The position numbers were made by a program, and so were the translations under genes. Under the pieces are notes generated by a model. It was given only the letters and a program-made list of their open reading frames with translations. It was not told where the DNA came from and did no database searches. Source: Wyeomyia smithii (lineage: Eukaryota; Arthropoda; Insecta; Diptera; Culicidae). Taken from it: DNA of 64,000 nt. Shown in pieces: positions 1-12,435 of the stretch. The stretch covers positions 210,137,781 through 210,201,780 of the forward strand of contig NC_073695.1 of the NCBI RefSeq assembly GCF_029784165.1, read 5' to 3'. Position 1 is the first letter of the stretch; each line of letters opens with the position of its first letter.

Positions 1-2830
1 TGGAATCTGTTCATCACTGTGCAAACACTTGGAGCCAAAACTACCAGTTTCATGCAATAAATGAGGTGATTTCGAACGAGCAACGATTTGAATAATTCGA
101 GAAATTATTCAGTATCACTGACAAAGCAGAGGACCGCCCGCCTCTCTGCTCTGGCAACGGCGTGTACATAACATTTAAACCATGCAAAACCGATGCAAAA
201 TTATTCGGTTTCAAAGCTTGATTGGCGCCGGAGATGGTTGGGAAAATATTTACTCTGTGTATCGTCCATGGACGCTGGATAGTATCGTTCCCATATTTTA
301 TCTGCGCAAATGTGTGAACAATGAGGCTAGAAATTTTACCGCCAGATTTTGCCGCATGATATATCTCCAGTGGGAGGAGCTGCTGTGATCCGCACTCCAT
401 TGAACACTGGGACATCGAATAAACTTGGTTGGTTCACATTCCATTTCAAAATAATAAAATGATAGCAATTTTATTGACGTTACAGAATTTACGGGAGGCT
501 ATTCCAGTTTGTTGCCAGATCAAACAAGAAAATGTCGAAATGTCAGTTACAACAGGCGCTGGATTCTTAGAAATGTCCGAAAGCAGAAACAACGCACAGT
601 AAAATAATTTATTTGTTACACAGCTTTTCGACTCAAGACACATTCCGTGCTGGCTGCTGCAATGCGCTACAACGAAGCAAAATTCCAGCGGCCCACAATT
701 TACCCGGAAAAAACGTATAAATCATTTCGTCTTCTGGCAAGGGACATGAATGGGACGCTCTGCTGGACTGCTGGCGTGCTCAATCATTCCATCAGTTTTG
801 GTTCCAGAAAAGGTTAATAGTTACTTCACTATCATCACGACTCGGTTGTCGGAGCTTTCCTACCGTGAACAAATTGGTAGCGTTGAATTTTATTGAATTG
901 GCCAATTTCTCAGTCGTTGACAGCACCAGATTTAAGTGAAATTTTGCGAAATTGGTAACAATAGTAACTGAGGCAAGCTGTGAGCTGTTGAGTTTTTTAC
1001 TCTCAAATATTAGTATGTTCATCATTAAAAATGAATTATTCTCATATGCGAAACACTAGACTCGCTCAACCGCCAGGAGTAAGAGAATATCGATTCAAAA
1101 CAATAATAGACCCAGCGACAGTTTACAAAAAGACAACTTTGCAAAACATAACAGTGATGTATTATTCATTGTACCATAGGCTTCATCGCTCCCTAAAGCA
1201 TCTCTTTTTTTGTTCAAAATTCGATTCGCATAACCAACGTTTAAGCAAACCATACGACCATTCGCATAGACGAGACATGCAGCACTGCACATGCCCCAAG
1301 GGGGTGAAGAAACTGTTCCAAAAGCCACGAAGCCATCCACCCCTGAATAAACATTTTTAATTTCGAAACAATTTCTCAACCGACAGCCGTGTCGTCGTAT
1401 TGTTCCGTTTGGTTCCCTCAGCTTTCAGCAGCACACCACTTACTGGCTACTCGGCCGTGAGACAACCGCTGCTGTGTCAGATGGAAATTTTATGTGAGTG
1501 TGTGTGTGCGCTCATATGTGATAGCGAAAGCACTTCCCCCGATGGCTGTACAAAAGCGCAACTTTTACACTGTGCCCCAGAATGAAGGACATGTGCAAAC
1601 ACCAACCAAACTTCCAGGGCAAAAAGTGCTAGACAAACTTTCCAGCGGTGACCGACACTCTTCTAACTAACTCTCAGTTCGTCGTCTAGTTCTGCTATGA
1701 CATGATAGGTTTCGCTTGTGTTCCACTTCGCTTATGCACTCAAGCGCGCTCGCTAAGAAGTCAACCGGTTGAAGGATGCCCGGCTCCGAAAAGTATGGGA
1801 TTAGCAAACAAACCACTTATTTAGACGTTCCACTGCAGCGCACCGGATGAATCGTCTCTGCTATCAGTGGTGAAACACAGTCGGGACATTTGTTTTGTGT
1901 CATGAATTGTTTTTAAAGGCGGACTTGCGTAAGTGCCGGCAACTGCTAGAGAGGTGTGTAGAACCAGACCGGCAAAAGTTTCTCTCGTAGAACACACGTA
2001 TCTGGAGGTACAACTTCACACTTTTATTGACACAGTTTATGTCTCCGGAGCTCTACCTCCCTTGAGAATGTGTGCTTTTGGCTTATGTTTGTTTGCGGAT
2101 AGTGCGGTTCCGGGTCGCCTCGGATGCCTGAATAAATATTTCTGGTTTTGGTACCGGGTTTATTTATATACAGAATATGTTTTATTATTTCAAGCATTAG
2201 TATTTTTGATTTTTTTATGATAATGCTTGAGAAATTGTTCAAACATAAATATGAAAACTGTTTTCTTTCATTATTGTTATACACTGATACTCTCCTGCAC
2301 TCTGCAATATAGTCTAAGGTATGAATTGATGATCGTATACTGCTGAAGGAAATTTCCCATCTAGATGCATCACAATAAATTGCTAAATGAAGTGCCACAG
2401 GGTAGCAATTTTGGTTCACTTCTTATCATCATTTCCATTTCTCACTAATGCATTCGAGGGTAGTAACAGTAACAAATCAGTTTATGCCGAAGAATTGAGA
2501 ATTTTTTTCGACTCACAATGCCACAACTGTAGCTTATATTTTCTAAGTTCCCTTTGCGACGTGGTGTAAACTAAACTGTTTGTCTTGAAGTCATGTCATG
2601 TTCTAAGTGATGAATTTATACAGACTTCAATGCTTAATATTTTTAACTATGAAGTGGGAACTATATAGACTTGTTTCATAAACAATGTTGGTTTCGACTG
2701 GAAATCGTCACGAATTAAAACGAGCTTTCATGTGACCTTGTTTCTTAAATGTACTGTACTCCCATATGTTGCTGCTAATTTTTGCTGTCATTCGTTTTTT
2801 TTTGTGGCTCACAATATTAGTAATCAGACT
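1..2830. other. Unassigned region, no gene recognised
   Basis: I find no domain, splice-consistent exon, terminal inverted repeat or tandem repeat that I can defend here. The open frames are short, overlap on both strands and resemble no protein family I know. A moderately GC-rich part at about 1380-2110 could be host regulatory or exonic DNA, but nothing in it proves this. Confidence 0.4.
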
Positions 2831-3120
2831 TCCTGGAATCTCGCTCGTACAACAAAGAGACAATGCGCTTTGCGCTACAAGTCTCGTTTCTCATTCAGTC
2901 GTTTTGTGCTGTGCGCCACATGCGAGCGAGAGAACTTGCAATACGTACGAGCCATGTCTCGTCGCATGGAATTTCTTTTGCGACGTACACGAAGATATCT
3001 CTTCTCTCAACGTAACGAGCGCGGTGCATGGGCGTTGCGCACATGAGACAGCTTGCGCGCAAATTCTCGTGAGCTCGTCTCGCGAGCTAGTTTCACATAT
3101 TGCTTTGCGCTGATGTCGCA
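2830..3120. repeat. CTCG-rich dispersed repeat, doubtful third member
   Basis: This stretch is full of CTCGTCGC, GCGAGCGAG and CTCGCGAG motifs, unlike the AT-rich DNA around it. It resembles the better-matched pair at 5940-6186 and 28890-29110, sharing a TCTCGTCGCA block followed by a TGGAATTTC block. The match is patchy, so membership is tentative. The overlapping open frames on both strands are by-products of this composition. Confidence 0.35.
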
Positions 3121-5018
3121 AGGAAGAAATTGATTTTGCCCAGAGGGATGAAGGCAGAAGATTTTATGTGATTTATTATTTACGGTGTTATAGGAGCTTG
3201 CGTCAGAGCACCGTTTGAATAATGAATGGTGTGTAAACTAATTCATTTGTTTATCAATTCATATGTTGATTAATCCGACTTTTGTTACCATATTTATATA
3301 TTATTATTTTCTTTGCGAACGGCATAAAAATCCATGGTATTTTTAACTGAAACAAATATATTAGATGCAGAGTGTTATGTTGGTTAACGTGGAGATGCTG
3401 TGAGTTTCTGTCGTCGTTTAAGATGTCATTGACTATTATATAATAGAAACCATTCTAAAGAAAATCATATTCAGTTTTGTACTTATAAGATTAGATGTGA
3501 TTTTCAATTCGAGTACAAGCCTTTCGGGAGTTAAAAATAACAGAACCACTAAACCAATATAATCAATTTTATATTTTTCAATACATGTTGGGGGTGTTGG
3601 ATAGAATTTTCAAATAAGGTAAAGATATTGCAAATCAGATATATGATTCTAAAGCCACATTAACTCTAGTGCGACTATATATACTCGTATTTATAGTAAT
3701 CTGATCTTTTTTTGCTGTTAGGGGAATATTACCTTGTGCAACAATGTGAGCTTTTGTAATAATCTTAGTAACATTGTTTTATGAAATTTTCCAACTAATG
3801 CACCTCCAGAAGGGTCTGAGGGCTCATACTGTATCAAGACACAAATCTTTGAGTAACTGTGGGAGACGCGTTGCTCGAATCATGTCGCTGATACATGATG
3901 CTTTCGATACCGGAGACGAAAATGCAATTCAATGCTACGGTGTTATATTATCAAGTAAATATATGTTTTATAATGTGCAACATGGAATTTATGAATGAAT
4001 TTCAACCATTTCAACGTTCGATTCGTCAAATGCGGAGTGTTAATCCTAGAAAGATAGTCTGCGTCAATTTGAGTCCTGAGTGTTATCATGCCAAATGTCC
4101 TATCATCATCGAATATCTACCATTTTTGATTTGGCTGAATCTCAGCACACGTACCTGACTTAACAAACTGAATATTTTTCGCGGGCTGGCAATTTTTTCA
4201 GACTCAAGAGAATTTTTTTTTAAAAAACATAAGTATTTTGGTATATGTTTGATTCAAAGCATTGTAGCTCAGAATCCTTCAGTTGTACAAAATAAACTGT
4301 CTGATAATGAATTGCAGGGAACTAATAATGCTTACAAAAAAATACACCGCAAAAAAACCTTTTTTGGTCAAAATAAATTATAAACACACACCTTATCTTA
4401 ACTGACAAACAAAAATTAAGAGTTAATTTTTTTCTCATTTTCTTTCGAATAAATCCGAAGTTATAACAGAATTTCTGGTTTAAATTTCAGGATGGAGGAA
4501 TAAAATGTAAATATTTTTATTGAAGGTAAAGTTTTATCCGATCATTTTGCAAACCATTCATGCTCTCATGATTTTGGGTGGAGGCGGGCATCGCACCTTT
4601 TGGACTAAAATGTCTATCTAAATAACTTATATTGAGAAAAAAAGAACTGAGAAATCCGATTTTGTAACCCTTTCCCGTTCACATGATTTAAAAATACTTT
4701 CGGGTTAATTTAAGCAAAATACTTTGTAGACCAATTAAAGTGAGTGTAAAATATTGCATTTTGAAGAAAAAAGTTAAATTTGAAATGGTGCTTCAGAGCA
4801 TTTTAAAGCACAGCAGGGACTTTTTTATTCATGACTCAAAATTTTATCCCTAATATTTAACTATTTGAAGTATTTATCAAAAATGATTTAAAAACGGAAG
4901 AAAACCAGATGCAATTTTCCAAGAAAAAAATAATGTTTATGATTTAAAGAGGTTTTAGTAAACATTTTTAATCAAAAAGTTCGACTAGCTTTTGTTGTCA
5001 AAGCATTTGTTCATAAGG
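3121..5018. other. AT-rich unassigned region
   Basis: This is AT-rich DNA with many A and T runs and only short open frames. I see no protein similarity, terminal inverted repeat or splice-supported exon. It is probably old, decayed intergenic or transposon-derived DNA. Confidence 0.4.
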
Positions 5019-5428
5019 TTTAGCAGAATGAACAAAATCTTAGAACATCTTAGAATCGTCGAAACATTACAGAAAACGTTATGGACAAAATACTTATTTT
5101 GAGGGGTGTTTTCCTTTCATTCAGTACTCGGTTGATACAACTAGAAACAGTTGAACTCTTATGAGTAATACATTTCTTTTGACAAACTTTCAAATGCATA
5201 CAGTCTGGTTTGCTACTATCTGCAACCTTCGCAGAAATATGGACTCAAAATATGGTTATTTTCAGTAAAAAAAAACTAGAAATATCTTTACAACAAATAA
5301 AAATAGCAAACCAATATATTCTACAAAAAGGCAAGATTTAGCAGAATGAACAAAATCTTAGAACATTTTGAATTGTTTCGACGATTACAGAAAAAGTTAT
5401 GGCCGAAAAATTAATTTTGAGGAGTGTT
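5019..5428 (+). repeat. Pair of direct repeats, about 92 bp each
   Basis: Copies at about 5019-5110 and 5337-5428 share a TTTAGCAGAATGAACAAAAT start, then a similar stretch through ACAGAAAA and GTTATGG to GAGGRGTGTT. The period is about 318 bp. They are diverged, with several substitutions, so this is an old local duplication or two units of a decayed satellite-like repeat. Confidence 0.6.
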
Positions 5429-5939
5429 CCTCGTAAAACTCTGCTTCGTCATATCAGACGTACAGTTAGAAGATTACAGTATTCAGCAACTCTTTTTCTT
5501 ATATATTTTCCTACAACTTTGCTGAAGAAAGCAATCTGGTATTTTGAAAATTATAAAAAATAGTTTTTATAGCTAACTACTAGGGGGATTAATGAAAAAA
5601 AACGAAAATGCCAAAAGAAAGGCCTTGTTATATGGAATAAACATGCTGAAGACACTGGGTACATACAATCAATATTTCACAGTCGAATCTAAAACGATCA
5701 CGGTTTTTCGAGTTTAGACCACTGTGGGTTGCTTTGATAAAAATTTACTATTCAACTTTATTTTTTGCTAACCAATATCTAGTGTTCATTAACAATTCAC
5801 TCTGGCCCAAAAAGTTAAAAAAAATACACAGTTTGCCAAGTCAAACACGAGTGCAAAGTTCCATTTAAATCGAATAAAATTGACTTTCCCTAACAGAACA
5901 GCACAAAATAATATATATTTATTACTTTGAGCCTGGTAC

Positions 5940-6186
5940 ACGAGAAAGTCTCACGAGCTCTGGCGCACGAGCTGTATCATGTATGTACAGTACAGGCGTC
6001 TCGCTCAATTCGTAGTGCGACGAAATATCGCTTGCGCGTCGCAATCCGAACCTAAAGAGAAGCGAAAGCGCAACCTGCAAATCGCATGTGACGTTGTCTC
6101 GTCTCGTCGCACGTACATGGAAATTCTACGAGCGAGAGTAAGATTTCTCTCGTCGCTAGAGAAAAAAGCACGTGCACAGGAAGTCT
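5940..6186 (+). repeat. CTCG-rich dispersed repeat, copy 1
   Basis: This matches 28890-29110 in the same orientation over about 200 bp. Both have ATGTACAG, then GCGCGTCGCAAT, CGAACCTAAAGA, a GCAACC block, CTCGTCGC, ACGTACATGG, CTACGAGCGAGAG, TTTCTCTCGTCGC and finally GAGAAAAAAGC. No tRNA promoter boxes or coding frame are conserved between the copies. The identity of the family is unknown to me. Confidence 0.65.
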
Positions 6187-6400
6187 GATAGTAATACTGA
6201 GTTTCATCATGTCAGCAAATTTGGCATGAGATTTTGGATTGTGTGACTTAAGAAGAAATTATTCCTCACAAGATGAAAAATTCCGAGGGGTAAAAATGAA
6301 AGAATCTATATTTGAATCCACAAACACAGGTTTGATGTAAGACTACGGATGGTATGATGAACTATTTTGACTATGAATCTCATATAAAATTCATAATTTT

Positions 6401-7165
6401 AGGATATATTCGGCACCTGGCCCCTTTTGGTGCCTCGAATGTTTGTTACAGAAGCGGCTAATTGAATTTTCTGTTTTACCAAATGCTGCTGATAGCGGAA
6501 AAAACCATGCAAAAATGCATGTTTGTGTTGGTGTTAATATTACGACAGCGGCCGGCGCAGCTTTCAAGAAAAAAATTTTCTTACCATTCCATCATCTATG
6601 TAGCCCCTCCTTCTTTTTAATTATCTGACGAAGCCTTGGTATTAAACGTACCGTTCGAACATTTCACCCCATCAGTTTCATTACTAAACCGTACCGGCTA
6701 CATACGGACGCTATCTTGAAAGAATTCTGGACGGACTAACCAAAAACAAGGATATATTCGGCACCTGGCCCCTTTTGGTGCCTCGAAATTTTGTTACAGA
6801 AGCGGCTAATTGAATTTTCTGTTTTACAAAATGCTGCTGCTAGCGGATAAAACCTTGCAAATATGCATCTTTTTGTTGGTGTTAATTTTACGACAGCGGC
6901 CGGCGCCCCATCATTTTGATTCCAAAACTGCACCAGCGACATGCGGACGCTAGGTGATAGCAGCTGAAAGGAGGAAAGACAAGAGAGTACCGGTCATCTC
7001 GTGCCGGTTTTACCCGTTATGCTGGTGGCTGTTAGTAATAAATGGCACTGCAAAATACTAAAATGGCTGGAATTCTGAACGGACCACCAGTAAACGAGAA
7101 TAATCGGCCACTGGTACCTTTTGGTGCCTCGAAATTTTGTAATAGAAGCGTTGCAATTCCCTTCA
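6401..7165 (+). repeat. Tandem repeat, 348-bp unit, about 2.2 copies
   Basis: Unit starts are at 6401 and 6749, with a more diverged partial third at about 7096. Each begins GGATATATTCGGCACCTGG and runs on through GGTGCCTCGAA, AGAAGCGGCTAATTG and GACAGCGGCCGGCGC. Units 1 and 2 are close over their first 160 bp. The second half varies more but keeps ACCGGCTACATACGGACG-type and TTCTGGACGGACYA-type blocks. No transposon ends are evident, so this looks like a small satellite-type array. Confidence 0.75.
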
Positions 7166-7209
7166 CTATTTGTTTCAATGGAATATAAGAATACGGTAGT
7201 CAACGTCAT

Positions 7210-8400
7210 GCGGTCGTGTCTTGAATACCACCCTCCTACTATTTTTTTTTTTCAATGTAATCAATTCCGCTTCTTTATTTGAAAATTAGGTTACCCTTAC
7301 TCACTCTAGAAAAAGTATTGTACTAAATGCATCCCAATCAAATATTCTAGAATTTTACGGGTCGGATTGTTTTTGTGGATACTATTGTAAACAATAAAGA
7401 TAAAAAGTGGTATCCGAGACACAATCGCACGGCTTTCGTATGAGGACGATCGTTTCAAATTTCATTAAATTAGAAAAATTTTCGAGAATAATGCTTTTCT
7501 TTGAGGTAAAACGATATTGAAGTCGGTATTGATGATTAACAGATTACCCTCTTCACCAGCTTGTGTATATTATGGATAATTTTAGCTGTAACCACTATGT
7601 AGTGAAAGAGAAAAATCATTTACTATTTAATTGTTAACTATTTCATACAGAAAAGAGTAGCATGCATTACTTAAGCTATTACCGCCATATGTCTATTTTT
7701 TTTCTGTGTGGGCTCATCACTGCGACCAGAGATTAATTCTATTGTGATATTGCCATATGTCTGTTAGAACCTTTTTTTCTCAATACTCAGCAGGTTAACC
7801 TTTTCTATGGACTTGATTGCATTTTTGACGTAATCACTATAAACTAGGTTTATACGACGTAAAAATAGTCTCCAAAGATCGCGTTGAAATAATTCGCGTC
7901 AATTGAAAAAAAAATCGCCTAAAAAATCAACTTTTCTTAAAACTGTATATTATCAAAAAATTGTAACGTTTAAGTCGTAGGACTGATTTTTATTTTTCGG
8001 TGTCGAACAGAAGGTGGACCTTTAAAAAAAAAACAAACTGTACTTAAAAAAAATCAACATGAACAACCATATGTCCCAAACAGAGGAAAAAATGTACTGA
8101 GCGATGACAGTTTTTTGATGACATCCGAGAGCGTCCCTCTATGGCAGTGTTGGTATTGGTAAAATAAAGACAGCCGACAGATAAAATATATATATGGCAT
8201 CACTGCTAAAGTACGATTGTTTTGATTCCGTGATATCTAGTTTTTTTTTTCGTTTTTAAACTGTGTTGTTTTCTGCTAATCGGTTCGGTTTTTAGATAAT
8301 TAGTTTATTTATTACCTGCGTACTAGCTGCAAAGTGGATTACAGCTGATTATTTGTGCCCACATTCGAATAGTTCGACATTTATTTCTCGACTTCGATAA
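7210..8400. other. Unassigned region upstream of LINE
   Basis: AT-rich DNA without a recognisable gene. The motif GCCATATGTCT occurs at about 7683 and 7751, suggesting old repeat fragments. The last 200-300 bp may be the 5' untranslated region of the LINE whose ORF1 begins at 8485, but I could not fix the 5' end of the element. Confidence 0.35.
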
Positions 8401-8484
8401 CCGTCTTACTACATTGCGACCGTTAACAATAGGCTGAAACTATTAGCACATCCAACGCTACGAAAGAGATTCCAAACGCTAGCA

Positions 8485-9314
8485 ATGGAGAGTAAAAAAT
8501 AGTGCGGCGCCTGTAAATTGGAGATAAATGATTTGGAGCCTTTGCGTTGCGGTTTTTGCGAAACATTGTTCCACAGCAGCCAGCAATGTTGTGGCATCAA
8601 CCTTCGAGCGTGCAGAGATATTTTTGGTCTTGGAAAAGTTCTAATTATCTGCCCTGAATGTAGAAGTTTGCTAAACGGAAGAAGCATCCGTGCCTACTTG
8701 GCCGATTTGGATTCTTCCCATCCAAAGAGCACTGACTGCCTTGCCTCGCAATTGCAATAATTATCCGGCTTGGTTGAGGTGTTGAGCAAAAGAGTAGAAA
8801 ATATGTCTTCTACATCGACACAAAACAAACGCTCTGCTGCTTCGCCTATCTGCTGTCTGCTGTGTCAACTGAGTGTGGAACACCAGTTTGGCCAAGTTTG
8901 AATGCAAAACGTCGTCGTGGTAATTTTGACCAAACCACTTGTCCAGCTGCAAACAAAGGTACAAAGTCGATTGATTTTGAAAATCTTTCTGTTCCTTTCA
9001 TCGGAGTGGCAGGTGTCGCTCCGAAACCAGTATTCTGGCTTTATCTGTCTGGTTTCCAACCATTGATCACTGATGTGGAAAAAATCGTTTCTTGTTGTTT
9101 AGAAACAAATGATCCTATAAACGTGATTCGTCTTGTGCCGAAAGGGAAGGATGTCTCTCAAATGACTTTCCTGTCCTTTAAAATTGGTCTCGATCCTTCG
9201 TTGAAAAAACATGCTCTTAATGCGGAGATTTGGCCAACTGGTTTAATATTTAGAGAATTTTTGGAACAGCCAAAAAACCTGACACGGCCGCTTTACATTG
9301 CGACCAGGGAGTAA
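8485..9314 (+). pseudogene. LINE ORF1 remnant with PHD-like zinc finger
   Basis: This is a nucleic-acid-binding ORF1 of a jockey-superfamily non-LTR retrotransposon, now broken. ATG at 8485 is followed by an in-frame TAG at 8500. The frame then continues with Cys-Cys and Cys-His pairs arranged like a PHD or RING finger: CGAC, CGFC followed by LFH, a CC pair, and CPEC (8503-8670). After a frame change near 8760-8860, the second half (to 9314) contains a stretch starting FWLYLSGFQ that resembles the RRM-like or esterase-free C-terminal domain of such ORF1 proteins. The split ORF2 of the same element lies downstream (9463-9696 and 12436-14062). The stop codon and frameshift make the gene inactive. 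The clade within the superfamily is not settled. Confidence 0.7.
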
Positions 9315-9462
9315 TCTGTACTGGAACCCCTGCCGTATACCTCAACAACGACGATTGAATTGAATTGCGATGTAATATGGACGGCAGGAACCAACTGGTT
9401 CCTGCCAAAGGCGAGTATTTTACCAATTTTTACCCGCCTGGAGCACTTATCGCTAACGAGAA

Positions 9463-9696
9463 TTGAAACGTGTGCGCAACGCTTGTCAACGGAACCTACG
9501 ACGACGTAGAACTTCTGGTAACCAAACAAGGTTTCAGCAAGCTAGTAAGGCATATAGGTTTTTGAATTCCTGTCTCTACAAATCGTACGTATTACGGGTA
9601 CAAATGAGTTTAACAAAAAATCCACGTAGTTTCTGGCGTTTCATTGATTCTAAGCGAAAAAGTTCTGCGATACCAAAAAATGTCTATCTGAATGAG
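9463..9696 (+). pseudogene. LINE ORF2 linker fragment, 5' part
   Basis: This short frame encodes the segment that normally lies between the endonuclease and reverse transcriptase of a jockey-superfamily ORF2. It has a basic stretch and the conserved NPRSFWRFIDSKRK block. The apurinic-like endonuclease that should precede it is missing: only about 150 bp separate it from the end of ORF1. The frame runs into a 28-bp terminal inverted repeat at 9697 and resumes in the same frame at 12436. The two halves are therefore one gene split by an insertion. Confidence 0.7.
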
Positions 9697-10059
9697 ACTG
9701 CCCCTGTTTACATAGTTGACGTAACAACCAACGCCAGCATTGCGAGAAAAACGCGTTTTTGTTATTTTAACCCAAATCATTATATTGAGATACAATTTCA
9801 ACGAAATATTCTGTCAATTTTATGAAGATTGATGTTTTAATAGAGGCCCCATGGATTATACGAGACCGCCCCATGGATTAAACGAGAAAAACCGCTACGC
9901 CAGTTTATGCAAATAAACATGCATTTTTCTCGCAGATTGTTCGCATAAGTTGGCGTAAAAACTCAACTACTTCCCATTCTGCCTCGCAGTTGATTCAGTT
10001 TTAACAATCGTGTTTCGGTCAAACGTCAGTTATTGTCCATCGGCAGTTTCAATTGGACA

Positions 10060-10115
10060 AAAACGCACAAACATACACACAAACACAAACACACACACAT
10101 TCACACACAAACACA
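10060..10115. repeat. CA-rich microsatellite
   Basis: Imperfect ACAC and AAACAC repeats lie within the TIR element. It is interrupted by TTC and AAA and is not a pure dinucleotide run. Confidence 0.8.
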
Positions 10116-10569
10116 TGCATAAAGACTTACATTTACGCTAAGGTGGGTAATCGTTACATGGAAAAATGCAAACTTGACAGCACAGAGCCAGGACAAAGTT
10201 TTTTTTTTTTGGTTCAGTTTAAGCCCCCAGACAATGCTGAACCTGCCGAATATGGATTACTCGTGCCTCTGATTGGTGCATTACATATGCATGTACATAA
10301 ATTAGTATGGAAATTAGCAAAGGAAAACTTTTTCGCATGTTTCTTCCTGAAGGGCTATCGATCAATCCACTTCCGGTAGTGTAAGGATTGTTTGGGGCCC
10401 CAAATAGAAACATGAAAACGTTCTGGCAAATCGATTGAGTTTACCCACCGTAATATATACACACGTTTTATTATTCCATCTGATGCGTATATCCACTAGT
10501 AGGGGGAAAGGACACGGTGACTTTAGACCTTCCTAAGGCTGAGTGTTTGTAAAATATTTAATGTACAAT

Positions 10570-10585
10570 ACAAGACTTCAATCCC
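10570..10585. repeat. Target site duplication of I-clade LINE copy A
   Basis: ACAAGACTTCAATCCC at 10570-10585 recurs exactly at 12107-12122, flanking the truncated retrotransposon. A 16-bp perfect direct repeat is typical of target-primed reverse transcription. Confidence 0.85.
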
Positions 10586-12106
10586 TCTTGAACCGTCCCG
10601 TGATTGAAAATTTTGAAAGGTTAATCGAACTTAATTCTCAAACCCGTTTTATGACATTGTATTTCAATCACATGCCCCAAAATATTAACCCTTCTTCGAA
10701 TATTCCAAATCGTGTTGACTTATCAAATACTTCTGATTCTACTGTGTTTTTCGATACATCCATGATAGAAGAAACTCGTGGAATCCCGGATCATTTACGC
10801 GTGCAGCAGATCCCTAAAATTTTTTCCAATAAATATCGAAACATCAACTGCGACAATATGTACTACACTGACGGATCACTTCTTGATGGGTCCACTGGCT
10901 TCGGTATCTTCAATAACAATTTAACCGTCTCCCATAAGCTCGATAATCCTGCTTCTGTTTACGTCGCAGAATTAGCTGCAATTCAGTACACCCTAGGGAT
11001 TATCGAAAAAATGCCCACGGACCATTATTTCATCTTTACGGACAGTCTCAGTTCCATTGAGGCTCTCTGATCGATGAAAGATGTTAAGCACTCTCCGTAT
11101 TTCCTGGGGAAAATACGGGAACATCTGAGTGCTTTATCCGAAAAATCTACTCAGATTACCTTAGCGTGGGTCCCTTCTCACTGCTCGATACCGGGTAATG
11201 AGAAAGCGGACTCTTTGGCTAAGGTGATATAGGTGATATATAGGTGATATTTATGAAAGACCAATTGCCTTTAATGAATTTTTCGCATTTGTACGTCAGA
11301 ATACGATCATCAGTTGGCAAAATTCTTGGACCAAGGGGGAACTGGGAAGGTGGTTACATTCCATAATCCCCAAGGTATCGACGAACCCGTGGTTCAAGGG
11401 GTTGGATGTAGGTCGGGATTTCATTTGCGTGATGTCCCGGCTTATGTCCAATCACTATAGATTTGACGCGCATCTCCGTCGTGTTGGGCTCGGGGAGAGT
11501 GGTATCTGTGCCTGTGGTGAAGGTTATCACAACATAGAGCACGTTGTTTGGTCATGCCCTGTACACCGTGACGCCAGGTCTAGATTAATAGCTTCCCTGC
11601 AGGCCGGAGGTAGGCAGCCGGCTGTTCCTGTTCGTGATGTCTTGGCGAGCCGTGACCTATCCTACATGTCTCTTATATACGTTTTCCTGAAATCCATCCA
11701 CGCCCCAGTTTAGTCCTATTCCCTTCCGCCTACATCCAACCAAACGACAAGAACACGTTAAGAACCCGGATCCGGAAACAGCAATCAGACCCGCACGATA
11801 CTCTCAAGGTCCGATGGAAACAACCCAATATGCCAGTCCGTAATATCTTGGCCCAGCAGCGGAACAAATTTAATATGCTGCTTACCTATGGCGATGGAAA
11901 ACCATCAAACAACAAATCAGTGCTTTTAATGCAAAACATTCTAGCTTTAAGTTAGATTTAGTTTCAGCTCGTAGTCGGCAGCGAGGATAAAAAATTTGTT
12001 TTTAGTTATTAAGATACTTTAGAAAGTAAGCTACCAGATATAATTGGCGCCGTTAAACATTAAATTGTATTTGTGCCGTGTCAAATAAACTATAGATGAA
12101 GAAAAA
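10586..12106 (+). mobile_element. I-clade LINE copy A, 5'-truncated, with ORF2 C-terminus
   Basis: This is a 5'-truncated I-clade non-LTR retrotransposon, MosquI-like by recollection. The surviving ORF2 part starts at about LNRPVIENF. It then has an RNase H domain with the YTDGS motif (near 10862) and FTDSLSSIEAL, and a TGA stop at 11068. Further decayed RNase H follows (AWVPSHCSIPGNEKADSLAK), then the C-terminal domain with a C-x-C-x8-H-x4-C knuckle near 11510-11555. The coding frame closes at 11711. An AGGTGATAT microduplication at about 11220-11245 breaks the frame. The 3' region carries AGCTCGTAGTCGGC and ends GAAAAAA. Copies B (47.8 kb) and C (60.3 kb) are relatives. It is flanked by a perfect 16-bp duplication and is not active. 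Confidence 0.85.
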
Positions 12107-12122
12107 ACAAGACTTCAATCCC
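12107..12122. repeat. Target site duplication, second copy
   Basis: Exact repeat of 10570-10585, marking the 3' boundary of the I-clade insertion. Confidence 0.85.
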
Positions 12123-12435
12123 CCTTTTCCCTTTTCCCCTTTCCATGGAATATTTGTCGAATTAAACGACTTAACCTAGGCAAACAGACAGTAATTAGAC
12201 AGTTGAATAAAACGACTTAACATAGACAATTGCACCTTGTTTGGAGTGACGCCAGTTTTTGCAACCAATTGGCAGTTACGCCAAAACGTTTTTCCAATAT
12301 TTCTCAAAAGTTTCAGAACAAAATAGTTTTCTTTTCGTTTGTAGTGTATGTATCTTAAGGAAAGGAAGCTGAGTCAATGAAAAAGTGCATTTTGGTCATT
12401 TTGGCTCTTACGTCAACTATGTAAACAGGGGCAGT

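Larger units (their letters stand above)
9697..12435. mobile_element. TIR DNA element inserted in LINE, no target duplication
   Basis: The ends are perfect 28-bp inverted repeats (9697-9724 and 12408-12435), starting ACTGCCCCTGTTTACATAG. The flanking LINE frame rejoins exactly between codons at 9696 and 12436, with no duplicated bases. That defines the insertion and shows no target site duplication. Inside are a CA microsatellite near 10060-10115, unassigned DNA and a nested I-clade LINE (10586-12106). Without that nested LINE and its 16-bp target duplication, the element is about 1.2 kb. No transposase is recognisable, so it is non-autonomous. The superfamily is unknown to me. Confidence 0.75.

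Noticed and set aside
2732..3121. Overlapping open frames on both strands as genes
   Set aside because: They overlap in three frames within a CG-rich repeat-like patch, with no protein similarity.
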